Assembly: GCF_014645555.1 (NCBI RefSeq)
Contig: NZ_BMLY01000001.1
Location: 887,939-951,938, forward strand
Reading direction: 5' to 3'
DNA length: 64,000 nucleotides
Source: Silvimonas amylolytica
Lineage (GTDB): Bacteria > Pseudomonadota > Gammaproteobacteria > Burkholderiales > Chitinibacteraceae
The position numbers and the translations under genes were made by a program. Positions 18,841 through 26,717 of this stretch are shown in pieces. Under the pieces are notes generated by a model. That model saw only the letters and a list, made by a program, of their open reading frames with translations, was not told where the DNA came from and searched no databases. Every line of letters begins with the position of its first letter. The stretch's first letter is position 1.

Positions 18841-19395
18841 TTAATTGCCCGCCAGCAAGGTATCGACCACGGGTGCCAGCTTGGCGCCTGTGTTCTTCCA
18901 TTTGTCGAACCCGAAGTTCCCCGCCTCGTAAGTGGCACTCCCCAACAACTGGCCATTGCGGCGCAAGGTCAGCGAGGCGCTGGCCAGGTAGGAGGAATCT
19001 TCATCACGACCATAGCGGCGTTCCCATTTGCGGCTAGCGGTGTAGGTCAGTTCTGCACAACCGGTGGGGGCAGTGCCCGGCGAATACACGCGGCTGTCCA
19101 CGCCGTAGCGCTTGAGCAGCAATTGCAGGGACGGTACGAAATCCGGCACCGCGACCACTTCATTCCAGTCGATGCAGACTTCTTTCAGGGAGAGATACGG
19201 CCGGACATACTCAAACGGCGCACCGCTGTTGCCACCGGAAGCAGCCGATGTCACCGTCGCGATGCCATCGGCTGCCGCAGTAACAATCTCACCGACCGGA
19301 ATCGTCGGCACCACAATGCAGCCGCTCAACATCAACAAAACACTCAGTGCACAGCACAGTCGCAGCATGGCGAAACGAATCCACAGGCACCGCAT
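18841..19395 (-). CDS. Predicted lipoprotein of unknown function
   Basis: 184 residues with a signal peptide and lipobox LMLSGC (lipidated Cys26). The mature part has two further cysteines (KEVCIDW, TGCAELTY), suggesting a disulphide, and a strand-rich body (ASASLTLRRNGQLLGSATYE). The start ATG overlaps the flgH stop (ATGA), so translation is coupled to FlgH. The layout recalls small envelope lipoproteins of the Sbal_3080 type; I am not certain. Confidence 0.65.
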   Translation of the reverse strand: MRCLWIRFAMLRLCCALSVLLMLSGCIVVPTIPVGEIVTAAADGIATVTSAASGGNSGAPFEYVRPYLSLKEVCIDWNEVVAVPDFVPSLQLLLKRYGVDSRVYSPGTAPTGCAELTYTASRKWERRYGRDEDSSYLASASLTLRRNGQLLGSATYEAGNFGFDKWKNTGAKLAPVVDTLLAGN

Positions 19396-20102
19396 CAGTC
19401 GAAACCCAGTACGCTCATGAAGGTGCGCTGCAACCAGCCCACCGTATTGGCGTCAGCCACAACACCGCGTCCAACTTGTTCCAGCTGCACGTCTGCCACT
19501 TTCTGGGAGGACACCACGTTGCCTGCCTTGATGTCGCGCTTTTTCACCAGGCCGGAGAACCGCAGCTGGTTCAAGTCGCCGTTGACAGCAATGCGTTTGC
19601 TCCCCGCGATTTCCAGCAGTCCATTGGGGAGTACGTCAATCACGGACACCGACAAGGTACCCGTCATGGAGTTGGCGTTATCGGTCTGACCAGAGCCCTT
19701 GAAGGTATCCGAGCCGGTCGAGGTGACATTCAGGTCAAACAGTTCTTTGATCACACCGCCCATGGATGACGTCGATCCAGGTCCTTTGAAGGCCACCTCA
19801 CCGTTCTTGCTGGCATTGGTGGTGGACTTGTTGCTGCCGGTCAGGCTTTCCTGGATCTGGATGGTGAGCGTATCGCCCACGCGGCTGGCAACGGCCTCTT
19901 CAAACAACATCTGGGCGGTCGCGTTCTGGAAGATGGAACCCTGGTTATCCATGCTCATCAGGGTGGGCTGTGGCAAGGCGCGGGTAGGACGGGTCACGAT
20001 GGATGCAGGCTCACTAGCGCATCCGGCCAGGGCCAGCAGGCCCAGTATGCATGCGGCCTGGCAGATGCGGTGTCTGACATCGCTGAAGTCCTGGTTTGCC
20101 AC
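19395..20102 (-). CDS. flgH: Flagellar L-ring protein FlgH
   Basis: 235-residue outer-membrane lipoprotein that forms the L ring around the flagellar rod. The lipobox is LALAGC (Cys28). Family features are GSIFQNATAQMLFEEAVASRVGDTLTIQIQE, TGTLSVSVIDVLPNGLLEIAGSK and VNGDLNQLRFSGLVKKRDI. Start is GTG at 20102 with GAGG upstream. It is unusual that no other flagellar gene (flgG, flgI) adjoins it, so this may be a second copy or a relocated gene. Confidence 0.88.
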   Translation of the reverse strand: MANQDFSDVRHRICQAACILGLLALAGCASEPASIVTRPTRALPQPTLMSMDNQGSIFQNATAQMLFEEAVASRVGDTLTIQIQESLTGSNKSTTNASKNGEVAFKGPGSTSSMGGVIKELFDLNVTSTGSDTFKGSGQTDNANSMTGTLSVSVIDVLPNGLLEIAGSKRIAVNGDLNQLRFSGLVKKRDIKAGNVVSSQKVADVQLEQVGRGVVADANTVGWLQRTFMSVLGFD

Positions 20103-20224
20103 GGTCTGCCTCGCTCCACAATCCGGGCCGACGGCCCATTACGCTTTGCCCGAAGTGTGCAAAGCAATTGCGCAGCAAATGTGCAAACAATGTGAAAGTC
20201 GCGCCCGGACAGCGCAAATGGCAA

Positions 20225-20941
20225 TCAGACCAGACAGCTCTGGCCGGCCGGTGCCAGCGCGCCAGCACGGCGTGGTGCAGCCTCGAAACGGTAACCTGCA
20301 CCGTAGGCAGACTGGATGAACTCCTGGCCGGGCGCGACTGCGGCCAGTTTCTGGCGAATTTTGCGGATATGGCTATCAACCGTGCGTTCGGTCACTACAC
20401 GGCCGTCGGCATACATGCCATCAATCAACTGTGCACGAGAAAACAAGCGCCCTGGTCGCACCGCCATCAACCGCAGCAACTGGTATTCGACCACGGTCAG
20501 CTGCACATCACGCCCCCCAATCTGCGCACGACCGGAGTCATCGTCCAGTGTCAGCGTATCGCGCACTGCCGGCGCGGGCTGACCGCGACGCAACACGGTG
20601 CGCACGCGCGCTGCGACTTCACGCAGGCTGAACGGCTTGCAGACGTAATCGTCCGCGCCCAGCTCCAGCCCCAGCACCCGGTCCATTTCGGTATCGCGGC
20701 CGGTCAGCATGATGATCGGCAAGCCGGAAGCCTGCCGCACGCGACGACAGATCTCCATACCCGGGATATCAGGCAGGCCCAGATCAAGTAGCACCAGCGC
20801 GGCCTCGTTATGCGCCAGCCAGGCCAATGCATCGCCACCGGTTTGCTGCCAGACCGGCTCAAAACCATCATTACGCAGATAGTCGAACAGCAGACTGGCC
20901 ACCGGGGCTTCGTCTTCAACCAGCAACACCACTGGCTTCAT
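20225..20941 (-). CDS. OmpR-family response regulator (BaeR/CreB-like)
   Basis: 238 residues: receiver domain with phosphoacceptor D53 in LLDLGLP and conserved K in DYVCKPFSLREV, then a winged-helix DNA-binding domain (ERTVDSHIRKIRQKL, AYGAGYRFE). The DYVCKPFSLREVAARVRTVLRR stretch is close to BaeR, an envelope-stress regulator. It is the second gene of a two-gene unit, its start lying 26 bases inside the kinase gene; AGAGGA precedes the ATG. Confidence 0.9.
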   Translation of the reverse strand: MKPVVLLVEDEAPVASLLFDYLRNDGFEPVWQQTGGDALAWLAHNEAALVLLDLGLPDIPGMEICRRVRQASGLPIIMLTGRDTEMDRVLGLELGADDYVCKPFSLREVAARVRTVLRRGQPAPAVRDTLTLDDDSGRAQIGGRDVQLTVVEYQLLRLMAVRPGRLFSRAQLIDGMYADGRVVTERTVDSHIRKIRQKLAAVAPGQEFIQSAYGAGYRFEAAPRRAGALAPAGQSCLV

Positions 20942-21917
20942 GGATCATTTCCTCTTGAGCAGCTTCAATACGCAAAACCCAACACAAACCACCCAACTGA
21001 CTGTGCCGCGCATGCAGCGTTGCACTGTGGGCTTCAGCAATGGCGCGGGCAATGGCCAAACCAAGCCCGCTGGCATGCGGATGACGGACACCATGACCCG
21101 GCACACGATAAAAACGTTCGGTCAGACGCGGCAGATGCTGCCCTGAAACACCGGGCGAGCTATCTTCCCAGGTCACCTGCACGGTGCCATCAAACGTGCC
21201 CTCTATCCGGATCACGATCTGGCCAGGCGAATCGGTATAGCGCAGGCTGTTTTGCAACAAATTGGTGAAGAGTTGCTCAAGCCGCAGCAAGTCGCCTGCC
21301 ACGCTCGGCGCTGGTTGGCGTGAGAGCGTGACCGTCAACCCGGCCCGCTGCAATGCCAGCCGATGTCGTTGCAGCAACTGTTCGATCAGATGACCGACAT
21401 CAATGATCTGCGCCGACATACCTTCAGCAGGCTGAGTGTGCCCCAGCAGACGATCCAGATCCTGCAGCAAGCGGGACAAGCGCTGCACCTCCCCTGCCAT
21501 GGCATCCAGAGTCTGGGCATCGGGCTGACGCAGGCCGATTTGCATGGCTTCAATCTCGCCGGCCAGGACTGTCAGCGGTGAACGCAGCTCATGGGCCAGA
21601 TCAGCCAGCGGGCCTGCATCGGCAGCCGTAGCCAGATTTGGCGGCGTGACCTCATCCGCGCGCTGGCGCCGTGCCTGGAGAAAAAACATGGCCAGCACCA
21701 GTTCAGCCAGCACGATCAGTTCGACCGCCAATCGCACGCCGTACCTGTCGGCCAGCGCCCACAGCACGATCAACAACGCCATGTTGAATGGGGCCAGCGC
21801 GACCAGCCGGAACGAGCGCCCCAACCCTGATCTCAAGCCTGATCTGTTTTGTGCATGCATATTGTTTGAATTTTTGCCAAGGACATGTGCGCGGGCGGCT
21901 GCCCGGGCGGGGCGCAT
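20916..21917 (-). CDS. Sensor histidine kinase with minimal periplasmic part
   Basis: Up to 333 residues. Two closely spaced membrane segments (MALLIVLWALADRYG and LIVLAELVLAMFFLQ) leave almost no periplasmic loop, and no HAMP domain is evident. The H box is LAHELRSPLTVLAGE, the N box LLQNSLRYT, and the G boxes DSSPGV and GLGLAIARAIAEAH. It likely senses a signal within the membrane or through a partner. A second start at 21860 (MHAQNRSG) is equally plausible, since no strong ribosome-binding site is visible for either. Its partner is the downstream regulator. Confidence 0.87.
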   Translation of the reverse strand: MRPARAAARAHVLGKNSNNMHAQNRSGLRSGLGRSFRLVALAPFNMALLIVLWALADRYGVRLAVELIVLAELVLAMFFLQARRQRADEVTPPNLATAADAGPLADLAHELRSPLTVLAGEIEAMQIGLRQPDAQTLDAMAGEVQRLSRLLQDLDRLLGHTQPAEGMSAQIIDVGHLIEQLLQRHRLALQRAGLTVTLSRQPAPSVAGDLLRLEQLFTNLLQNSLRYTDSPGQIVIRIEGTFDGTVQVTWEDSSPGVSGQHLPRLTERFYRVPGHGVRHPHASGLGLAIARAIAEAHSATLHARHSQLGGLCWVLRIEAAQEEMIHEASGVAG

Positions 21918-22225
21918 TATGCAATGTGTGTTGAAGCTGACAATCGCGTAAATGTAGCGCCGAATGTCGTGTGCGTCTTTGACACAAAGAGGTACAAATT
22001 TAGCGCCGCCCGGTTACAAAACAGAGGCTGGCGTGTCAACACTGATGCTTTTTACATGTTTGCACATGTCATCTTTTCTTGCATCAATCATGCAAAACAG
22101 GAAAAACCAGGCAAAAACAGCGGCAAAATCCGTTTGAAACAGGCAAAAAATCTTGCACATTCATTCACGTTAATGCACGATCAGTGGAATCTGGTTGTGT
22201 TTGTAATCACCAATGGAAGTTTGCC
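21918..22225. promoter_or_regulatory. Divergent region between the kinase and the DeoR gene, with a palindrome
   Basis: A 308-base region without genes. ACATGT (22054-22059) and ACATGT (22064-22069) form a perfect dyad around TTGC. The stretch 22085-22155 has repeated short A-tracts (GCAAAA, GGCAAAAA), which may bend DNA. GGAAG at 22215-22219 is the ribosome-binding site of the DeoR gene. Confidence 0.4.
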
Positions 22226-23047
22226 ATGAGCGTCGATTTACGCCGTGAACGTTTTAAGTCAGGCACCGCATTACCGATAGACCGACACCAGATTATTCGC
22301 GAACGCTTACAACGTGATGGTCGCGTTCTGGCCGCAGAACTGGCTACGGAATTCGCGGTTTCTGAAGACTCGATCCGCCGTGACCTGCGTGAAATGGCCG
22401 CCGCGGGCGAGTGCCAGCGGGTCTACGGTGGTGCCATCGCCATGTCCGCCACCGGCAAACCCATTGCCGAGCGCAATGTTGAAAATCTGGCCCGCAAAGA
22501 ACGCCTGGCACGTACCGCAGTACGCCTGGTACAAGGTGGTCAGTTTGTATTTCTGGACGCCGGGAGCACCAACCTGGCCATCGCCCGCCTGCTGCCAGAG
22601 GACATTGGCGTGACCGTTGCCACCAACTCCCCCGCCATTGCTGCGGCGCTGGTGGGGAGAGAAGACCTGCGGGTGATCATGATTGGCGGGACGCTGGATC
22701 ACCAGACCGGCGGCACGCTGGGCGGCAGCGCCCTGCTGGACGTGCAACAAATGCGGCCAGATCTGTGTTTTCTGGGCATTTGCGCGATCAGCGCAGAATC
22801 TGGCCTGGGGGGTGGACACATGGAAGATGTCGCCTTCAAACGGCAATTGGTGGCCAGCAGCGGCGCCATTGTCGCGGTTGCGACGAATGAGAAGCTTGGC
22901 ACAGGCGCGCCGTTTGGCATTGCGCCGCTCTCTGAAGTCACACATCTCGTGATCGAGTACGACGCTGACATGCAGATTCTGCAACGCCTGGCTGAATCAG
23001 GAACAAGTTTGGCTGATGCAGGAATCAATGTGCTTCGTGCCGAATAA
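22226..23047 (+). CDS. DeoR/GlpR-family transcriptional regulator
   Basis: 273 residues. The N-terminal winged helix (RHQIIRERLQRDGRVLAAEL, then FAVSEDSIRRDLREM) is followed by the DeoR hallmark RVYGGA and a sugar-phosphate-isomerase-like sensor domain (FLDAGSTNLAIARLL, TNSPAIAAAL, MIGGTLDHQTGGTLGG). Such regulators respond to phosphorylated sugars. ATG 22226 is chosen because GGAAG lies 6 bases upstream and the family start fits. The MFS sugar permease follows by 97 bases and is the likely target. Confidence 0.88.
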   Translation: MSVDLRRERFKSGTALPIDRHQIIRERLQRDGRVLAAELATEFAVSEDSIRRDLREMAAAGECQRVYGGAIAMSATGKPIAERNVENLARKERLARTAVRLVQGGQFVFLDAGSTNLAIARLLPEDIGVTVATNSPAIAAALVGREDLRVIMIGGTLDHQTGGTLGGSALLDVQQMRPDLCFLGICAISAESGLGGGHMEDVAFKRQLVASSGAIVAVATNEKLGTGAPFGIAPLSEVTHLVIEYDADMQILQRLAESGTSLADAGINVLRAE

Positions 23048-23144
23048 GAATATGTCAAATGCAAGAGAATCCATCGCTTGCACCAACAAAAGCGGCGTTG
23101 CAGCCGCTTGAAACCGGGTACACGCCCACCGCACTGGAAATCGT

Positions 23145-24323
23145 ATGAAACCGAAAGACACTGCCAGCGCTCTTGACTGGAAACCTTCTTGCACTGCCAC
23201 ACGTTTGCTGTTTTTGCTGACGGGCATTGCCAATGCCACCTGGGCGGCGATGGTGCCGTTTGCCAAGTTGCGCCTGAACCTGAACGATGCCGCGCTCGGT
23301 AGTGTATTGCTCGCGCTAGGTTGCGGCGCGATGCTGGCCATGCCTGCGACGGGCTGGCTGATGAAGCGCTATGGCAGCGGCAAGGTATTGCTGGTCTCCG
23401 GGGCGGCGATGGTGGTGTCCGTGCCCTTGCTGGCCATCGCTCCAAACCCTGTCATGCTGGCAGCCGCGCTCTTTTTGTTTGGCGCGCTGCTGGGGATGGT
23501 CGATGTGGCCATGAATAACCAGGCCGTGTTTGTCGAGCTGCAGGCTGGCAAACCGCTGATGTCCTCCTTCCATGGCTTGTTCTCACTCGGCGGCTTGCTA
23601 GGCGGCGTGGGCGTTGCGGCACTGTTGAAAGTGGGCCTTTCGATGACGCTGATCGCGACAGTCGTCGGCATTGCGTTTACCGTGGTGACCATTCAGCAGT
23701 CCCACCGCTTTTTGCCGCACGAACAAACTGAACCGGAACACGAAGAACACCAGCGTTTCCGCATGCCGCACGGGATCATCTGGCTCCTTGGCATGTTGTG
23801 TTTCTTCGGCTTTTTGACCGAAGGCGCCATGCTGGACTGGGGCGCCGTGTTCCTGCGGTTTGAGCGCGGCATGGATGAAGCCGGCGCAGGTCTGGGCTAC
23901 GCGGCGTTCTCGCTGGCGATGACCGGCGGCCGCCTCACGGGCGACTGGATCAACCATCACCTTGGCCCGCAAAAGATCGTGTTTATTGGCGGTTTGCTGG
24001 CCGCGATGGGGCTAGGTGTGATTGTGCTGGCACCATGGGTCTGGCTGAGCCTGTGCGGCTTTGTGCTGGTCGGCATGGGCGCATCTAACGTGGTACCTGT
24101 ACTTTTCAGCGCATCGGCGCGTATTCCTGGTGTACCGGCCAGTACCGCCATGCCCCTGGTGACCATGTGCGGCTACAGCGGCATTCTGGCCGGCCCGGCG
24201 GCGATTGGTTTTCTCTCCCGCGCCACCTCGCTGCCCATCGCCCTGGGTTGTACCGGCTTGCTGATGGCCTTTGTGGCGTTCAATGCGTGGATTGTGAAGC
24301 CAACGCCCGTTAAGGTGAGCTGA
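23145..24323 (+). CDS. MFS transporter, fucose-permease-like (YbjJ type)
   Basis: 392-residue major-facilitator protein with about 12 membrane segments. The first half has ANATWAAMVPFAKLRLNL, GWLMKRYGSGKVLL (MFS loop 2-3 motif) and MNNQAVFVELQAGKPLMSSFHGLFSLGGLLG. This FHG and MSSFH region is typical of the FucP/YbjJ branch. The central loop (HEQTEPEHEEHQ) is acidic and histidine-rich. Substrate is likely a sugar or derivative, given the DeoR regulator directly upstream. A terminator follows at 24357. Confidence 0.82.
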   Translation: MKPKDTASALDWKPSCTATRLLFLLTGIANATWAAMVPFAKLRLNLNDAALGSVLLALGCGAMLAMPATGWLMKRYGSGKVLLVSGAAMVVSVPLLAIAPNPVMLAAALFLFGALLGMVDVAMNNQAVFVELQAGKPLMSSFHGLFSLGGLLGGVGVAALLKVGLSMTLIATVVGIAFTVVTIQQSHRFLPHEQTEPEHEEHQRFRMPHGIIWLLGMLCFFGFLTEGAMLDWGAVFLRFERGMDEAGAGLGYAAFSLAMTGGRLTGDWINHHLGPQKIVFIGGLLAAMGLGVIVLAPWVWLSLCGFVLVGMGASNVVPVLFSASARIPGVPASTAMPLVTMCGYSGILAGPAAIGFLSRATSLPIALGCTGLLMAFVAFNAWIVKPTPVKVS

Positions 24324-24356
24324 TCTAGCTATCAACAGCATTGATCTTGCAAACTA

Positions 24357-24386
24357 GAAAAGCGGACCATCTGGTCCGCTTTTTTG
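24357..24386. terminator. Bidirectional Rho-independent terminator
   Basis: AGCGGACC (24361-24368) and GGTCCGCT (24373-24380) form a stem flanked by A4 and T5. It separates the MFS gene from the convergent cupin gene. Confidence 0.85.
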
Positions 24387-24399
24387 TCTCTTCCCTGCT

Positions 24400-24915
24400 C
24401 TAGAACGGCCCGTTCGACTCACGCAGTTGGTCAGGCAAACCATCGTGATCGCCTTTCAGCCGGGTCGGTGCCTCTGCCCAGTGATCATCACCAATGCTCG
24501 CATTACGTGCCGGGTGCAGCGGGTAATGCACCTGATTATCGGGACGCTTGTGCTCACCCACCACCAACAAGCGCACAGGTTCTTCTGTGTTGTTGATGAA
24601 CACATGGGCAATGCCGGTTCCCGGTTTGAAACCCACCGCATCGCCGGCTTTGAGCCGATGCAACACGCCGTCAATCCACGCATCCGGCGTACCTTCAATT
24701 ACATAGACAAACTCTTCTTCGGTTTTCTCCGCATGCGGCCAACAGGAACGGCGGCCGGGCGGCAACACTTCATGATGAATACCAATGCGCGCCAGCCCGA
24801 ATACGGGGCTGAACGAGGACGAGAGTGTAAAAACCTCCTGACTATCCGGATAAGAAGCACCTTCGGCAGGCTTCTGGATTTCTTGCCAGTGTTTGATGAA
24901 ATCGGGTCGGGTCAT
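24400..24915 (-). CDS. Cupin-domain protein
   Basis: 171-residue single-domain cupin. The metal-site pattern is visible as HHEVLPPGRRSCWPHAEKTEEEFVYVIEG (motif 1, histidines and glutamate) and GDAVGFKPGTGIAHVFINNTEEPVRLLVVGE (motif 2 with a histidine). The C-terminal extension contains HYPLHPARNASIGDDHW. Many such proteins are sugar isomerases or small dioxygenases, but nothing fixes the reaction here. It overlaps the aquaglyceroporin gene by 4 bases and is last in a four-gene unit. Confidence 0.8.
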   Translation of the reverse strand: MTRPDFIKHWQEIQKPAEGASYPDSQEVFTLSSSFSPVFGLARIGIHHEVLPPGRRSCWPHAEKTEEEFVYVIEGTPDAWIDGVLHRLKAGDAVGFKPGTGIAHVFINNTEEPVRLLVVGEHKRPDNQVHYPLHPARNASIGDDHWAEAPTRLKGDHDGLPDQLRESNGPF

Positions 24916-25712
24916 GATGAACCTCGCTCTTCAGATAACACGGTTTGAGCACTTGCCTGCTGCAGCGCACGGCCAATCAGCCGGTCATACAATATGCCGC
25001 CGAGGCATCCGCCAATCAGCGGGCCAACCACCGGAACCAGCCAGACACCCTCTGCGAACCCGGTGTGCTGGAACCCCACCAGCCATACCAGGATGCGTGG
25101 CCCCAGATCCCGTGCTGGATTGATGGCGTAGCCATGCATGCCACCCAACCCAATGCCGATGACAATGATGAGCAAACAGACTGCCCCGGGCATAAGCCAC
25201 ATCACCTGTTTGGGCGGCAACAGATCAGCCAGGCCGAACAGCACGGCCACCAGCAACGCTGTCCCCACCACCTGGTCAATCAGGCCCGGCCAAAGACTGG
25301 TCGTGATGGCGGGGAATGTGGTCAGAATATTGGCGGTATAAGCCAGACCCGGATCGTATTGGTGCCATTTGGCGTAGTAAACGACAAACGCCAGTGCCGC
25401 CCCCAGAAAAGCGCCAATGAATTGCCCCGCCACGTAATGCGGCAACTTGCGCCAGGAGAAACGGCCGGTCACCGCCAGCGCCAGTGATACCGCCGGGTTC
25501 AAATGGGCGCCGCTGATGCGAATGCTCATCACCACACCAAACATGACGGACAGCCCCCAACCAATCACGCTGTTGGTATAGCCGCCATTCACCAGCGTAC
25601 CGACCTGGCTGGAAAACAGGGTCACCATGCAGTTGGTGCCACTACCCAGAAAAATCAGCACAAACGTGCCGAGCAACTCGGCTACAAACTCTTGTTTTCG
25701 CGAAAAAATCAT
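24912..25712 (-). CDS. glpF: Aquaglyceroporin (MIP family, GlpF-like)
   Basis: 266-residue six-helix channel. Two NPA boxes are present: SGAHLNPAVS (NPA at 72-74) and GYAINPARDLGPR (198-200). The Asp after the second NPAR is the marker of glycerol-conducting GlpF-type channels, as opposed to strict aquaporins. The ATG at 25712 is chosen to match the family start (KQEFVAELLGTFVLIFLG); an upstream TTG at 25748 overlaps the previous stop. No glycerol kinase lies nearby; instead it sits between two cupin genes. Confidence 0.87.
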   Translation of the reverse strand: MIFSRKQEFVAELLGTFVLIFLGSGTNCMVTLFSSQVGTLVNGGYTNSVIGWGLSVMFGVVMSIRISGAHLNPAVSLALAVTGRFSWRKLPHYVAGQFIGAFLGAALAFVVYYAKWHQYDPGLAYTANILTTFPAITTSLWPGLIDQVVGTALLVAVLFGLADLLPPKQVMWLMPGAVCLLIIVIGIGLGGMHGYAINPARDLGPRILVWLVGFQHTGFAEGVWLVPVVGPLIGGCLGGILYDRLIGRALQQASAQTVLSEERGSS

Positions 25713-25744
25713 AAAGAAATCAAAACTTCCAGTCCGGGTACGGC

Positions 25745-26074
25745 TCAATCCACAATAAACAACCGCGCGCCTACATCCGTATATGAGCGGTGCGGTTCAG
25801 CGTTATCTGCCACCTGGTAGCTCACGCCGGGCCTCAGCGTAAACACGCGGCCATCGTCCAGTTCTGTGTGCAATTCGCCCTCAAGACACAAGAGAATGTG
25901 CCCTTTCACGCACCAATGATCGGCCAGGTAACCGGGCGTGTATTCGACCATGCGCACACGGATATCGCCGAAATGCTGCGTACGCCAGAGCGCCTTGCCG
26001 CGCTCTCCGGGGTGTTCAGTTGGTGTAATGGCAGACCAGTCGGTCGTGCCAAAGGGAATATTGTTCAGATGCAT
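25745..26074 (-). CDS. DHCW-motif cupin-fold protein
   Basis: 109-residue small cupin. The family name motif appears as ADHWCVKGHILLCLEGEL (residues near 50-67), with LRPGVSYQVADNAEPHRSYT as the second cupin strand pair. Function unknown in the family. Its start overlaps the GNAT gene by 10 bases and its stop is 32 bases before the aquaglyceroporin start. Confidence 0.82.
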   Translation of the reverse strand: MHLNNIPFGTTDWSAITPTEHPGERGKALWRTQHFGDIRVRMVEYTPGYLADHWCVKGHILLCLEGELHTELDDGRVFTLRPGVSYQVADNAEPHRSYTDVGARLFIVD

Positions 26075-26595
26075 ATGCCATCCGCCGGGGTGTACAGCAG
26101 CATGTCTTCATCAATGGCCGCCAGCCGCACGTTGGCGGTGTGGCGCAGGCCGAGTTTTTCCAGCAGCCGCATCGAGGCCGGGTTGTCGTCAGAAGTAATC
26201 GCCACAATGCGTGGCAAACGCAATGTCTGATAACCGTAGTCCAGCACGGCCAGTGAGGACTCCAATGCATAGCCTTGCGACCAGTATTGCGGCATGAAGC
26301 CATAGCCAATATCCACATCGTCCAGCCCGTCGCGCTTGATCAGGCCACACAAACCCAGCGACGCACCATCTTCTTTGCGCTCGACCAGGTACAAGCCATG
26401 GCCGCAACGCTCATACATGGCAATCGGCCCGGTTTCGATGTAATTGTGCGCATCTTCGACGGATTTGAAGCCCTTATCGCCGATGTATTGCAGCCAGGAG
26501 GGATTGGTCAACAGGTCAAAAATGAAGGGCGCATCAGCCGGCGTGAGCCAGCGCAGCGTGAGGCGCTCGGTACTAATCAGAGGGGATGCAGACAA
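26065..26595 (-). CDS. GNAT-family N-acetyltransferase (RimJ/RimL type)
   Basis: 176 residues. ISTERLTLRWLTPADAPFIFDLL opens the acetyltransferase domain. IGYGFMPQYWSQGYALESS is the acetyl-CoA-binding region (R/Q-x-x-G-x-A form) and DDNPASMRLLEKLGL the C-terminal helix motif, all as in RimJ/RimL-like enzymes. Acceptor unknown. First gene of the overlapping unit running to 24400. Confidence 0.87.
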   Translation of the reverse strand: MSASPLISTERLTLRWLTPADAPFIFDLLTNPSWLQYIGDKGFKSVEDAHNYIETGPIAMYERCGHGLYLVERKEDGASLGLCGLIKRDGLDDVDIGYGFMPQYWSQGYALESSLAVLDYGYQTLRLPRIVAITSDDNPASMRLLEKLGLRHTANVRLAAIDEDMLLYTPADGICI

Positions 26596-26670
26596 GATAG
26601 CCGGTTCCGCAGTGTGGACCCGGTGATTCTAGCTGGTTCGGCGGCGGTGTGAGATGCGCAAGTGCAACTG

Positions 26671-26704
26671 CGCAAGGTGGATTTGGGAAGCAATCCACCT
26701 TGCG
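26671..26704. repeat. Perfect palindromic element, GGTGGATT family
   Basis: Arms CGCAAGGTGGATT (26671-26683) and AATCCACCTTGCG (26692-26704) are 13 bases each and perfectly complementary around an 8-base loop. The core is shared with 11513-11579 and partly with 55925-55966. It lies 14 bases after the end of the permease gene at 26718, where it may end that operon. Confidence 0.7.
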
Positions 26705-26717
26705 GATGATAAAACGA

